Below, piece after piece: positions 18,009 through 26,417 of a stretch of 64,000 bases of DNA. Origin of the DNA: Denitratimonas tolerans (lineage in GTDB: Bacteria; Pseudomonadota; Gammaproteobacteria; Xanthomonadales; Xanthomonadaceae); assembly GCF_037203605.1 (NCBI RefSeq), contig NZ_JBBDHC010000004.1, forward strand, positions 124,001 to 188,000, read 5' to 3'. The notes under the pieces were generated by a model, which worked only from the letters and a program-made list of their open reading frames with translations, did not search any database and was not told where the DNA came from. Numbering within the stretch: the stretch's first letter is position 1; each line of letters starts with the position of its first letter. Position numbers and translations under genes: made by a program.

Positions 18009-18704
18009 TCAGCGCCCGTCGAGTCGTTCGACGTAGGCGGCAACCGCGTCGATGTCCTCTGCCGTCATGTTGCGCACCACGCCCTGCATGATCTTGTCCA
18101 TGGTGGTGTCGATGGCGTAACCGGTGCGGAAGTTGTTGAGCCGCGTGGTCATGTAGGTCGCCTGCTGGCCGTAAAGCGCGGGCCAGGCCATCTGGAACGG
18201 CTGGGCGTTCGTCGGCCCCTTGCCTTCGACGCCGTGGCAGCCCTGGCAGGGTGGCACACCCTGCGCCGGATCGCCGTGCAGGTACAGGCTGCGGCCGCGA
18301 TCCAGGACTGCCGCATCGACAGGCTCGGGGGTCAGTGGCGAAGGTGCCACCAGCGGCAGGGAGGCATAAAACACCGCGATGTCGCGCAGGTCCTCGATCG
18401 TGTTGTTCGCCACCAGCGGCGTCATGATCGAGTCGCCGCGCAGCGAGTGCTTGAACTCGACCAGCTTCCAGTAGAGGTACTGGTCGGGAAGACCAGCCAC
18501 GCTGGGGAACATCGCCACCGGAGCCTTGCCATCGGCACCGTGGCAGTTGTTGCAGACCTGCGCCTTTTCCTTGCCGGCGGCAACGCTGCCCTCAACCGGC
18601 CCCGGATACCTGAACTCGATGAGGTCGAGTTTGGCCGCCAACGCGGCACCGGAGGGCAGCACGGCGGCAGCCGCGACTGCCAGTAGGAAGGATCGCGCGT
18701 TCAC
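18009..18704 (-). CDS. Diheme cytochrome c (c4/c553-like), third gene of the porin-cytochrome operon
   Basis: A 231-residue secreted cytochrome with a Sec signal ending around ALAA and two heme sites, CNNCH (residues 51-55) and CQGCH about 110 residues later, each with a downstream methionine candidate. The two-domain layout fits periplasmic c4-type electron carriers. Start is GTG 18704: GGAGG lies seven bases upstream inside the last codons of the mtrB-like gene, whose TGA overlaps the GTG by four bases. In this setting it is the likely periplasmic partner that exchanges electrons with the decaheme subunit. Confidence 0.93.
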   Translation of the reverse strand: MNARSFLLAVAAAAVLPSGAALAAKLDLIEFRYPGPVEGSVAAGKEKAQVCNNCHGADGKAPVAMFPSVAGLPDQYLYWKLVEFKHSLRGDSIMTPLVANNTIEDLRDIAVFYASLPLVAPSPLTPEPVDAAVLDRGRSLYLHGDPAQGVPPCQGCHGVEGKGPTNAQPFQMAWPALYGQQATYMTTRLNNFRTGYAIDTTMDKIMQGVVRNMTAEDIDAVAAYVERLDGR

Positions 18705-21241
18705 AGCTTCACCTCCAGCATCACACCGATGAGATTGGCGTTGTAGCCGCGCTGACCGGCATCCAGATAGACCCGATGGTCGATCACCAGGCCATCCTCC
18801 AGCCCGCTGTAGTGCCAGTCGGAAATCTGCCCGCGCTCCCACGAGTCGAATATGCGCAGCGAGAATCGGTCGTTGAAGGGGACGGTGAGCCCGACGGTCA
18901 AGGTGTTGGTGCGATAGGTCAGGTTCGGGTACTCGCCGGACAGACTGGCCTCGGCAAGCGCCGGCCACGCAAGCGCAGCTGCGGATGCGTAGCTGTAGCT
19001 GGTCAGCCCGCGCGTGTGCACGAAGTTCCACATCGCATCCAGCTTCACCCGGCCAAAGTCGTGGTTGAAAGTCACTCCCGCGTTGCGGCTGCGGTTGTCG
19101 TCGTCCATCCACCAGCGAGAACTCTCCGGATACACCGGGCCGCCCAGCGTCGGATCTTCCGGCACGGTGGCCGCGTCGTTGACGTTGGCCATGCCCAGCG
19201 AGGACTTGTCCCATCCCACGAACGCGCTGGCGCTGGTCTGCAGCGACGGCTGCCAGTCCCAGGACACGGTGAAGCCATAGGTGTCCAGCGACTGCCGCCC
19301 CAGCTCGGCACGGTAATCGTTCCAGTCGCCGCGCAGCGTGGCGTTGAGGCTGGTGGTCTCGCTCGGCATCACGCTCGCGATCAGCGTCGCCTTGTGCTGG
19401 GTGCGGCCGCCGACGTCGTACTTGCGCAGCGCATCAACGGTATGCGGAGGGGTGTTCGTGTGATCGCCGCCAAAACCGGGCATGCCCATGGACAGGGTGT
19501 GCTCGTAGGGATTGGACACATAGTCGCTGCCGCTGCGGCGCAGGTACTGGTAGTTGGCCCGCAGCGTGGCGTACTCGAACGCGCGGCTGACCCAGGTCAG
19601 CTTCAGGACGTGATCGCGCGCATGGCTGACTTCGCGATGGGTCCGCTCCACGTCGGTGTAGGTATAGGCCGCTCCGAACGTGTTGCGGCTGTTCAGGCGG
19701 AAATCGGCGGCAAGCGCCAGCTCACGCGTTTCCTTGTCCAGCGCCAGGCTCCTGACGCGCGTCGGCACTCTGGCGTTCGCAAACGGATCCCAGATGCCCA
19801 TCTCGCCCGGAACCACCGCGCCCATCGCGCCGTTCTCGGCAACGTAGCCGTACTGCCCGGTGATCGGGTTGTAGGCCACGTACGTATCGCGGTAATCCTC
19901 GCGGCGGAACTTCAGGGTGGCTCGGTAGGTGGCGAAGTTCGTGGGCTGCAGCACCAGGCCGACGTTGGCATCGGTCGTGTCAATCCGCATCCCGGCGCTC
20001 TGCCGGGACAGCGAGGCGGGGGTGTTCCAGTCCGCGCAATCGAACAGATACGGATTGACCGGGGAGCCCAGCGGAGACAGATCGATGCCCATCATGCCGG
20101 TACAGTTTGTCGGCGGCAGCAGCGCCTCGTTCTGCCGCATCGTACCGCCCGCCGCGCCGAAGGACAGTTCGCCGTTCATCGCCAGCTTGCGCGTGAACGT
20201 GGCGCGGACGTTGTGGTAATCGTTGTCCGGCTCGGTGGCGAACTCGCCCACCAGCGGCGTGATGGACGTCGCGCCCGGGACCACGGCCCACAAGGCATAA
20301 GGGTTCTCGTAGGTGAACGCATCATGGCTGTCGCGATAGAACGAGCCGGTGTAGGCAAGGTCCATGCGCCACTGGTTGCCGACGTAGCGCAGACCGCCGT
20401 TGACGTTGACCGTGGCGTCATCGATCGGCCGCGGGGTTTCGTAGATGCCGCCGTTGGCGGGGAACGGGTAGTTGAAGAAGAATGCACCGCCAAAGGCGCG
20501 CGCGCCCTTGCGCTCCTCGTTGGTGGTGCTGAAGTAGCCTGTCCAGCGCGAGGTGAAGAAATAATTGACGCCCAGGCCCTGTTTGTCGCGCGTCACCTGC
20601 AGGCGCTGCGGTACGGCCGTCGCGGAAGCCGCCATGACGTCGGGAACCGGGCTCGCACCCGGCGTCAGGCCGGGGACCAGCGTGAGCCGATTGCTGCCCA
20701 CGCCATTCCAGATCGAGCGCGCCGTGGTGCTCATCACGTTGGGCTGCGAACGCGCGAACCCCTCGATGCGATATTTGCCGGCCCGCCCTGCCGTGGCCTT
20801 GATGTACTGGTTGTCCGAGGAAACCCGGCTCGCACGCAGTTCCACATAGGTGCCGTCGTAGGGTCGCCTGAAATTGAGCGCCAGAAGTCCCAGCACGGGG
20901 GCATCGTCCCAGTCGCTGTAGCGCAGCCAGTTCGGGGCATCCACGTCCCCGCCGGTGGCGAGCCAACCCACGCTGAGCTGTCCCGAACGCAGCCACTCTC
21001 CGTGTGCGGATTCGAGAATCTCCGGTGCGCAGATGTAGCGGGCACCCGTCGGCGAGCGCCTGCCTTCGGCGCTGAGCCAGCTCATTCCGCGCGGATCGCA
21101 GTCCCGCGCCGACGTGCTGGCCGCCTCCAGCTTGCTGCCGAATCCGTAATCGATGCCGACGCCCGAATCCTGGGCCTGGGCTCCCGTGCCGGCCAGCGCG
21201 CTTGCCAGCGCGAGGGCCAATGCCGATCTGATGCAGGTCAT
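18701..21241 (-). CDS. MtrB/PioB-family outer-membrane beta-barrel, decaheme-associated
   Basis: An 846-residue secreted protein beginning with a signal peptide (ALALALASALAGTGAQA) and continuing as alternating short beta strands rich in Tyr, Arg and Asn to the C terminus (YNANLIGVMLEVKL), the pattern of MtrB/PioB barrels that insert a decaheme cytochrome through the outer membrane. It is longer than Shewanella MtrB (about 697 aa) and closer to PioB. ATG 21241 has GGAGGA at seven bases; an ATG at 21256 overlapping the upstream stop lacks this. No MtrB-type CXXC near the N terminus was found. Lies between the decaheme and diheme cytochrome genes. Confidence 0.9.
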   Translation of the reverse strand: MTCIRSALALALASALAGTGAQAQDSGVGIDYGFGSKLEAASTSARDCDPRGMSWLSAEGRRSPTGARYICAPEILESAHGEWLRSGQLSVGWLATGGDVDAPNWLRYSDWDDAPVLGLLALNFRRPYDGTYVELRASRVSSDNQYIKATAGRAGKYRIEGFARSQPNVMSTTARSIWNGVGSNRLTLVPGLTPGASPVPDVMAASATAVPQRLQVTRDKQGLGVNYFFTSRWTGYFSTTNEERKGARAFGGAFFFNYPFPANGGIYETPRPIDDATVNVNGGLRYVGNQWRMDLAYTGSFYRDSHDAFTYENPYALWAVVPGATSITPLVGEFATEPDNDYHNVRATFTRKLAMNGELSFGAAGGTMRQNEALLPPTNCTGMMGIDLSPLGSPVNPYLFDCADWNTPASLSRQSAGMRIDTTDANVGLVLQPTNFATYRATLKFRREDYRDTYVAYNPITGQYGYVAENGAMGAVVPGEMGIWDPFANARVPTRVRSLALDKETRELALAADFRLNSRNTFGAAYTYTDVERTHREVSHARDHVLKLTWVSRAFEYATLRANYQYLRRSGSDYVSNPYEHTLSMGMPGFGGDHTNTPPHTVDALRKYDVGGRTQHKATLIASVMPSETTSLNATLRGDWNDYRAELGRQSLDTYGFTVSWDWQPSLQTSASAFVGWDKSSLGMANVNDAATVPEDPTLGGPVYPESSRWWMDDDNRSRNAGVTFNHDFGRVKLDAMWNFVHTRGLTSYSYASAAALAWPALAEASLSGEYPNLTYRTNTLTVGLTVPFNDRFSLRIFDSWERGQISDWHYSGLEDGLVIDHRVYLDAGQRGYNANLIGVMLEVKL

Positions 21242-21255
21242 GGGTTCGTCCTCCA

Positions 21256-22305
21256 TCACTTGTGCAAACGAGGGCCGCCCGGGTGGTTTGACCCGTGGAT
21301 CTGCGCATGGCAGGTGATGCAGCCGCGGCCGATCAGGCGTTCGTCAGGGAATTGACCACTGGCCAGCCCGCCGGGCAGGTGCATGTCATTGGGATGTCGC
21401 ACATGCGAGTGGCACTGCTGGCAGAGCACGGGCACCGGAGCCACCAGCAACGCATGCTGGTTGGAGCCGTGCGGGGTGTGGCAGTTGAGGCAGTTGTCGC
21501 GCACCGGCGCGTGCTCGAACAGGAACGGGCCGCGCTTTTCCGCATGGCACGTGTAGCAGGTTTCGTTGACGGTCGCGGTCTTGAGCAGCGGCGCATCGCG
21601 GCTGCCGTGCGGGTTGTGGCAGTCGTCGCAAGACATCAGGCCCTCGGGCAGCGGCATGTGCGAGCGCCGATTGAACTGGACGCGGATGTCCTTGTGGCAG
21701 GTGGCGCAGGTCTCACTGATCGACTGTGTAGCCATCAGTCCTTCGGCCGAGAACTTGGCCATCGGGTTGTGGCAATCCGAGCAACTCACGTCATTGCGCT
21801 GGTGCACCGAACCCGTCCAGTGGTCGCGCGGCCCGCCCTGATGGCAGGTCAGGCAGGTCGCGGCCTGGGTCGCGACGGTGGTTCCTCCGCCGTGGGTGAA
21901 GGCAATGATCTTGCCCGGCGTGGTCGGCTCGGCCGCGTGTTCGGAACCGGCACCGTGGCAGGCTTCGCAGGTCGCCGCCATCGGGTTGGCGCGCAGCGCC
22001 ACCGCCATGCCCAGCGCGTGGGTGGTGTGGGCGAAATGTTCGGTCTCGAGGGTGTGGCAGCTGGCACAGCTCGCCTCGCCGATCGGCTTGGCGTCGGGGG
22101 CCTGCGGGTTGCTTGCCGGGAACGCCCAGGAGAACCCGGGCGCGACGTCGGCGAACTGTCCGCCCGCCACGTCGCCCGGAGACAATCCCGGCTCAGCCGA
22201 GAAGTGCGTGGACGGAAGGGCGTTGGAGGCCGGGGTCTGCGCTGCAGGTACCCCTGGCAAAAGCAGCAACGAGGCCGCGAAAAAGCCGAAAAAGAGTGCT
22301 CGCAT
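21256..22305 (-). CDS. Decaheme c-type cytochrome, MtrA/PioA/DmsE family
   Basis: A 349-residue periplasmic cytochrome with a Sec signal (MRALFFGFFAASLLLLPGVPA) and exactly ten CXXCH sites: CASCH, CEACH, CLTCH, CSDCH, CATCH, CDDCH, CYTCH, CLNCH, CQQCH and CITCH, with many distal histidines (bis-His ligation expected). Size and heme count match MtrA, which forms a wire inside the MtrB barrel. It is the first gene of a leftward mtrA-mtrB-cytochrome set and diverges from a LysR regulator. No outer-surface decaheme (MtrC/OmcA) gene is present, as in PioAB/MtoAB iron-oxidation systems. Confidence 0.95.
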   Translation of the reverse strand: MRALFFGFFAASLLLLPGVPAAQTPASNALPSTHFSAEPGLSPGDVAGGQFADVAPGFSWAFPASNPQAPDAKPIGEASCASCHTLETEHFAHTTHALGMAVALRANPMAATCEACHGAGSEHAAEPTTPGKIIAFTHGGGTTVATQAATCLTCHQGGPRDHWTGSVHQRNDVSCSDCHNPMAKFSAEGLMATQSISETCATCHKDIRVQFNRRSHMPLPEGLMSCDDCHNPHGSRDAPLLKTATVNETCYTCHAEKRGPFLFEHAPVRDNCLNCHTPHGSNQHALLVAPVPVLCQQCHSHVRHPNDMHLPGGLASGQFPDERLIGRGCITCHAQIHGSNHPGGPRLHK

Positions 22306-22430
22306 GTTCCCTCCCCTGGCGGTATGGCTCGGGTGCGCCGTCGGCGCAGTGGAAGTTTTGGTTAACTTCTCGTTGACCGAACTTTGTATGAACCTAAACG
22401 GAAGGTACAGCCCAGATCGCGCGAAACATC

Positions 22431-22446
22431 GTTCAGAATATTGAAC
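22431..22446. promoter_or_regulatory. Palindromic LysR-type operator candidate
   Basis: GTTCAGAATATTGAAC, with perfect 5-bp arms GTTCA/TGAAC, lies about 40 bp ahead of the lysR ATG in the divergent space with the decaheme gene. TTCA-N6-TGAA is compatible with a LysR-family site. A TTGACC hexamer at 22374-22379 may belong to a promoter in the same interval. Confidence 0.5.
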
Positions 22447-22482
22447 AATCGCCGTGCGCCACCGGCGTCAGGGAGGGCAAAC

Positions 22483-23424
22483 ATGAGCAAACCACTGGAT
22501 CTCAACGACCTGCGCTACTTTGCGGCGATCATCGATGCCGGCAGCCTGAGCCGGGCCAGCCGCGCACTGGGCGTCACCAAGTCGCTGCTGAGCCAGCACC
22601 TGTCGCGCCTGGAGGAAACCCTGGGCGTCTCCCTGATCCAGCGCACCACCCGGCGCATGGATGTCACGGCTCTGGGCCTCGAGTTCCACGCGCGCTGCCT
22701 GAGCGTGCTTGCGGAAGTCGAGCGCGCCCAGTCCGTCGTCGAGGAGGCGCGCAGCGTGCCGCGCGGCACGCTCAAGATCAGCTGCCCGGTGCTGTTTGCC
22801 CAGGCGGTGCTGATGCCGGTGGTCAATTCATTCCTGCGGGCCTACCCGGAGGTGGACGTGGTCCTGGACGCCGACTACCGCGAGGTCGACCTCCTGGGGG
22901 AAGGCTATGACCTTGCGCTCAAGATCCAGCGCCAGCTCGACGACTCGCGCTTCATCGTGCGCTCCTTTCGCCTCGACCAGCACTGGCTCGTGGCCTCCCC
23001 CGACATTGCCCGATGGCTCGGGCCGATACGCCGGCCGGCCGACCTCAACGGCTGTGCCAGCGCCTTCCTGCGCAACGAGGGCGAGACGCTGGCCGGCACG
23101 GTCTGGCAGGTTCTGGACTCAAGCCAAGGGGTGCATTCCATCGCGCACCATCCGCGCCTGTCGTCCAGCGATCCGCTGGTGCTGCTGCCGGCCGTTCTGG
23201 ACGGCATCGGCGTGGCACTGCTGCCCGGGAGCCTGTGCCAGCGCGAGGTGGAGGCCGGACGGCTGGAGCGGCTGCTGCCGCAGTTCCACGGCGGCACGAT
23301 GTACCTGCACGCCGTGTTTCCCTCGCGCCGGGGCCTGAGCCGGGCGGCGCGCTGTTTCCTCGATCACCTCGGCCAGCACCTCCCGCCGCAGTTGCGCGAG
23401 ACGATCGAGCACAGCGGAATCTGA
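22483..23424 (+). CDS. LysR-family transcriptional regulator
   Basis: A 313-residue regulator with an N-terminal helix-turn-helix (LRYFAAIIDAGSLSRASRAL, then LSQHLSRLEETLGVSLIQRT) and a C-terminal periplasmic-binding-protein-like effector domain (from about residue 92, GTLKISCPVLFAQAVLMPVV). ATG 22483 has GGGAGGG at good spacing. It diverges from the decaheme cytochrome gene across a 177-bp region holding a palindrome, so it probably controls the porin-cytochrome operon. The effector is unknown. Ends at a strong terminator. Confidence 0.92.
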   Translation: MSKPLDLNDLRYFAAIIDAGSLSRASRALGVTKSLLSQHLSRLEETLGVSLIQRTTRRMDVTALGLEFHARCLSVLAEVERAQSVVEEARSVPRGTLKISCPVLFAQAVLMPVVNSFLRAYPEVDVVLDADYREVDLLGEGYDLALKIQRQLDDSRFIVRSFRLDQHWLVASPDIARWLGPIRRPADLNGCASAFLRNEGETLAGTVWQVLDSSQGVHSIAHHPRLSSSDPLVLLPAVLDGIGVALLPGSLCQREVEAGRLERLLPQFHGGTMYLHAVFPSRRGLSRAARCFLDHLGQHLPPQLRETIEHSGI

Positions 23425-23430
23425 CACGCA

Positions 23431-23463
23431 AAAAAAACCGCCGGCCCTGCGGCCGGCGGTTTT
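23431..23463. terminator. Bidirectional intrinsic terminator between lysR and azurin
   Basis: Thirteen-base arms AAAACCGCCGGCC and GGCCGGCGGTTTT with a CTGC loop and A/T runs on both sides; it should end both the rightward lysR and the leftward azurin transcripts. Confidence 0.93.
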
Positions 23464-23489
23464 CGTGCACAACTGCGTGGATCCGGCGA

Positions 23490-23939
23490 TCAGCCGCCGA
23501 ACACCAGCTTGCCGTGCATCACGGCCCAGTGGCCGGGGAACGAGCAGAAGAAGGTGTAGTCGCCGCCCTTCTCCAGCTTGCTTACCGGGAAGGTCACGCT
23601 GGTGGTCTCGCCGCCGCCGATCAGCGCGGTGTGGGCAATGACGCGGTCATCGTCGGCCTTGAGGTAATCGGCGTCGAGACCGGCCTTCATGCCGTCCTGG
23701 GCCACCGGCTGGTAGTCGGCGGTCTTGGTCAGGACCCAGTTGTGGCCCATGACGTTCTTGGCCAGCTTGCCGACATGGTGCAGGGTCAGCTTGACCTCGG
23801 TGCAATCAGCACCGACCGACAATTCCTTCGCGCTGAAGGTCATCTGGTCGGTGGAATCGATGCTCAGTTCGCAGGTCTTGGCCTGCAGCTGGGTGGAAAG
23901 CAGCAGGGCCGCGATGGCCAGCAGGGAGGAACGCAACAT
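23490..23939 (-). CDS. azu: Azurin
   Basis: A 149-residue precursor of the periplasmic blue copper electron carrier. A 20-residue Sec signal (cut near LQA-KTC) leaves a mature protein of 129 residues, the usual azurin size. Copper ligands are the histidine in VMGHNW and the C-terminal Cys-His-Met set in CSFPGHWAVMHG; the structural disulfide cysteines (KTCEL, ADCTE) are present. It is transcribed alone, towards the terminator shared with lysR. A partial FNR/ANR-like box lies at the right distance upstream. It may pass electrons among the cytochromes encoded nearby. Confidence 0.97.
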   Translation of the reverse strand: MLRSSLLAIAALLLSTQLQAKTCELSIDSTDQMTFSAKELSVGADCTEVKLTLHHVGKLAKNVMGHNWVLTKTADYQPVAQDGMKAGLDADYLKADDDRVIAHTALIGGGETTSVTFPVSKLEKGGDYTFFCSFPGHWAVMHGKLVFGG

Positions 23940-23998
23940 GGAATGGACTCCTTCGTGAAATGCATCAGTGCGGCAACCACGCGGCCACCGTCCCGGCT

Positions 23999-24040
23999 AT
24001 TGTGGGGCCAGTTTCCCGAACCGCAATTGACTCAGGTCAG
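23999..24040 (-). promoter_or_regulatory. Possible FNR/ANR-type promoter of azurin
   Basis: TTGACTCAGGTCAG (24027-24040) keeps seven of ten FNR-box positions (TTGAT-N4-ATCAA). A -10 candidate CACAAT sits at 24004-23999 on the minus strand, which would place the box centre 41.5 bp from the start, the class II position. Azurin is ANR-controlled in Pseudomonas. The right half of the box is weak. Confidence 0.4.
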
Positions 24041-24096
24041 AAACGGCAGCGCGTGATTCAGCTTGCAGTTCCCCATGCGGGGGCTCTGCACCGCTC

Positions 24097-24282
24097 TCAG
24101 CGCACGAACTGCAGCGCGACCAGGCCCAGCACGATCATCACGCCACCCGCGGCGCGAAGGGACTGATCAGGCCGCTCCAGCAGCTGCGCCACGGCCTGCT
24201 TCCACAGGCCCGGCGCGGCGAACAGCAGCAGCCCCTCCAGCACCAGCACCAGGCACAGTGCGGCAAGGAGGTCGTCGGACAC
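24097..24282 (-). CDS. DUF2065 (YjeT-type) small membrane protein
   Basis: A 61-residue protein with two hydrophobic helices (LLAALCLVLVLEGLLLFAAP and AAGGVMIVLGLVALQFV) joined by a basic loop, the DUF2065 layout. It follows hflC by three bases and closes the hfq-hflX-hflK-hflC operon, the same place yjeT has in E. coli. Function unknown. purA, which usually comes next, is 31 kb away in this window. Confidence 0.9.
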   Translation of the reverse strand: MSDDLLAALCLVLVLEGLLLFAAPGLWKQAVAQLLERPDQSLRAAGGVMIVLGLVALQFVR

Positions 24283-24285
24283 GGC

Positions 24286-25149
24286 TTACTCGCCGCGGCC
24301 GGCGTTGCCAAAGTAGCGGAAGAACTCCGAATCGGGGTCGAGCACCAGAACGCTGTCGCCGCCCTCGAACGCGGTGCGGTAGCTTTCCAGGCTGCGGTGG
24401 AAGGCATAGAACTCGGCATCCTGGCCGTAGGCGCGGGCATAGATGTCGGCAGCCTGGGCGTCGCCTTCGCCGCGGATGCGCTGCGCGTCACGCTCGGCAT
24501 TGGCAAGGATCACCTGACGCTCGCGGTCGGCATTGGCGCGAATCGTCTCCGACGCCTCCACGCCCTGCGAGCGCAGCTCGTTGGCCACCCGCGAGCGCTC
24601 GGCCCGCATCCGGTTGTAGACCGATTCGGAGACCTCCTCGGGCAGGTCGATGCGCTTGATGCGCACGTCCACCACTTCGATGCCCAGGCTCCTGGTGCCC
24701 TCGTTGGCGGTGCGCACCAGGGCTTCGGTCATGCTGCTGCGCGCATCCGAGACGGTTTCCTGCAGGGTGCGCTGGTTGATCTGGTTGCGCAGCGCCTCCT
24801 TGATGATCGGGTTGAGGCGCTGCATGGCCTGCAGCTCGTCACCCGAGGTGGTGGTGTAGTAGCGTCCCACCTCGACGATGCGCCACTTGGCGAAGAAGTC
24901 GACGTTCACGTCCTTCTTCTCCGAGGTGAGGTAGCGCTCGGGCTGGGAGTCCAGGGTCATGATGCGCCGGTCGAAGGTACGCGCGTCCTGCACCAGCGGC
25001 AGCTTGAAGTGCACCCCGGGCTCGATGTCGGTCTTGACGATGCGGCCCAGCTGGAACAGCACGCCCACCTGATCCTCGCGCACCACGAAGATCGTGCTGG
25101 TGAGCAGCAGCACCGCGAACAGAACGAGGATGACGGCTGCATTTTTCAT
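24286..25149 (-). CDS. hflC: HflC, SPFH-domain regulator of FtsH
   Basis: A 287-residue inner-membrane protein with one N-terminal helix (VILVLFAVLLLTSTIFVVRE), the SPFH/band-7 domain (QVGVLFQLGRIVKTDIEPGV) and a charged coiled-coil region (about 165-235). With HflK it forms the large periplasmic cage around FtsH that modulates proteolysis of membrane proteins. The ATG overlaps the TGA of hflK by four bases, so the two are translationally coupled. Confidence 0.96.
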   Translation of the reverse strand: MKNAAVILVLFAVLLLTSTIFVVREDQVGVLFQLGRIVKTDIEPGVHFKLPLVQDARTFDRRIMTLDSQPERYLTSEKKDVNVDFFAKWRIVEVGRYYTTTSGDELQAMQRLNPIIKEALRNQINQRTLQETVSDARSSMTEALVRTANEGTRSLGIEVVDVRIKRIDLPEEVSESVYNRMRAERSRVANELRSQGVEASETIRANADRERQVILANAERDAQRIRGEGDAQAADIYARAYGQDAEFYAFHRSLESYRTAFEGGDSVLVLDPDSEFFRYFGNAGRGE

Positions 25150-26321
25150 CGGTTGGAGCCCTCGCGCGGAGTACGGGTCGCATCGCGCGCCGGCGCGCGC
25201 GGGGTGGTCGGCACGGTCGCCGACTGGATCGCCGGCAGGCGCTCGACGAAGGTCGTGTCGGCGCGGGCCGAGGGGGGCGAACCGGAAAGCTTGTCCAGCG
25301 GCAGGTACATCACGTTGCTGCCGCTGCGGTCGCCCACGACCACTTTCGGATTGGACGCCAGGACTTCCTGCATGGTCTCGAGATAGAGGCGTTTGCGCGT
25401 TATCGCCGGTGCCTTGCGGTACTCGTCGGCCAGCAGCGTGAAGCGGTCGGCGTCGCCCTGCGCGCGCGCGACGATCTGGGCCTGGTAGCCCTCCGATTCG
25501 GCCTTGATGCGCGCCGCCGCGCCGCGCGCCTCGGGCACCTGCTTGCTGGCATAGCCGAGCGCGTCGTTCTCGAAACGCTGCTTGTCCTCGCGCGCGATGA
25601 TCGCGTCGTCGAAGGCGTCTTTCACCTCCTGCGGCGGGCGCGCGTTCTGCAGGTTGAACTCGCTCACCGTCAGGCCGGTGCGGTACTGGTTGAGCGCCAG
25701 CTGCAGCCGCTCGCTGGCCTGTGCGGCCAACTCGGCGCGCTGCCCGGAGAGGATGGTGTCCATCACGCTGTTGCCCATCACCTCGCGCACCGCGCTTTCG
25801 GCCGCCTGGCGCAGGGTGTCGTCGGGGTCGCGGGTGCCGAACAGGTACAGCTTGGGATCGGACACCTGGTACTGCACGTTGAAGTCGACCAGCACGATGT
25901 TCTCGTCGCGGGTGAGCATGCGCACCTGATCGGAGATGTTGCGCACCTGGGTCGCATCGACCTTGATCACGCTCTCGATCGGTCGCGGCAGCTTGAAGTT
26001 GGGGCCGGGCGTCATCAGGCGCTCGTACTTGCCGAAGCGCAGCACCACGCCGCGCTGGCGCTCGTCGATCAGGGTCCAGGAATCGAAAACGAACCAGATC
26101 AGGAAGATCGCCAGCAGGATCAGGCCCAACGAGGGCCCGCCGCTGCCGCCGCCCGCACCACCGCGACCGGCGCGGCCGTCGTCACCGCCGAAAACCCGCC
26201 CGAGATTCGCCTTCAGGCGATCCAGAAACGCGTCCACGTCCGGCCCCTGGCCGCCGCGCCCGCCGTCCCACGAGTCCTTGGGATCCTTGTCCTTGCCGCC
26301 GCCGGGCGTATTCCAGGCCAT
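25146..26321 (-). CDS. hflK: HflK, SPFH-domain regulator of FtsH
   Basis: A 391-residue partner of HflC. The N-terminal cytoplasmic part is Gly/Asp-rich (GGGKDKDPKDSWDGGRGG) and longer than in HflC, followed by a membrane helix (LGLILLAIFLIWFVFDSW), the SPFH domain (ERQRGVVLRFGKYERLMTPG) and a coiled-coil region ending in a Ser/Thr/Arg-rich tail. Starts 96 bp after hflX and overlaps hflC by four bases. Confidence 0.96.
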   Translation of the reverse strand: MAWNTPGGGKDKDPKDSWDGGRGGQGPDVDAFLDRLKANLGRVFGGDDGRAGRGGAGGGSGGPSLGLILLAIFLIWFVFDSWTLIDERQRGVVLRFGKYERLMTPGPNFKLPRPIESVIKVDATQVRNISDQVRMLTRDENIVLVDFNVQYQVSDPKLYLFGTRDPDDTLRQAAESAVREVMGNSVMDTILSGQRAELAAQASERLQLALNQYRTGLTVSEFNLQNARPPQEVKDAFDDAIIAREDKQRFENDALGYASKQVPEARGAAARIKAESEGYQAQIVARAQGDADRFTLLADEYRKAPAITRKRLYLETMQEVLASNPKVVVGDRSGSNVMYLPLDKLSGSPPSARADTTFVERLPAIQSATVPTTPRAPARDATRTPREGSNR

Positions 26322-26417
26322 GCATCACTCCGTCGTTGTCCGTGCGCCGCGCATCCACCGGCCCGGGGGCGGGCGCGGCCGCGAGGCGCGGCGAATCGTG
26401 GATTGTAGGTAGCCGGA

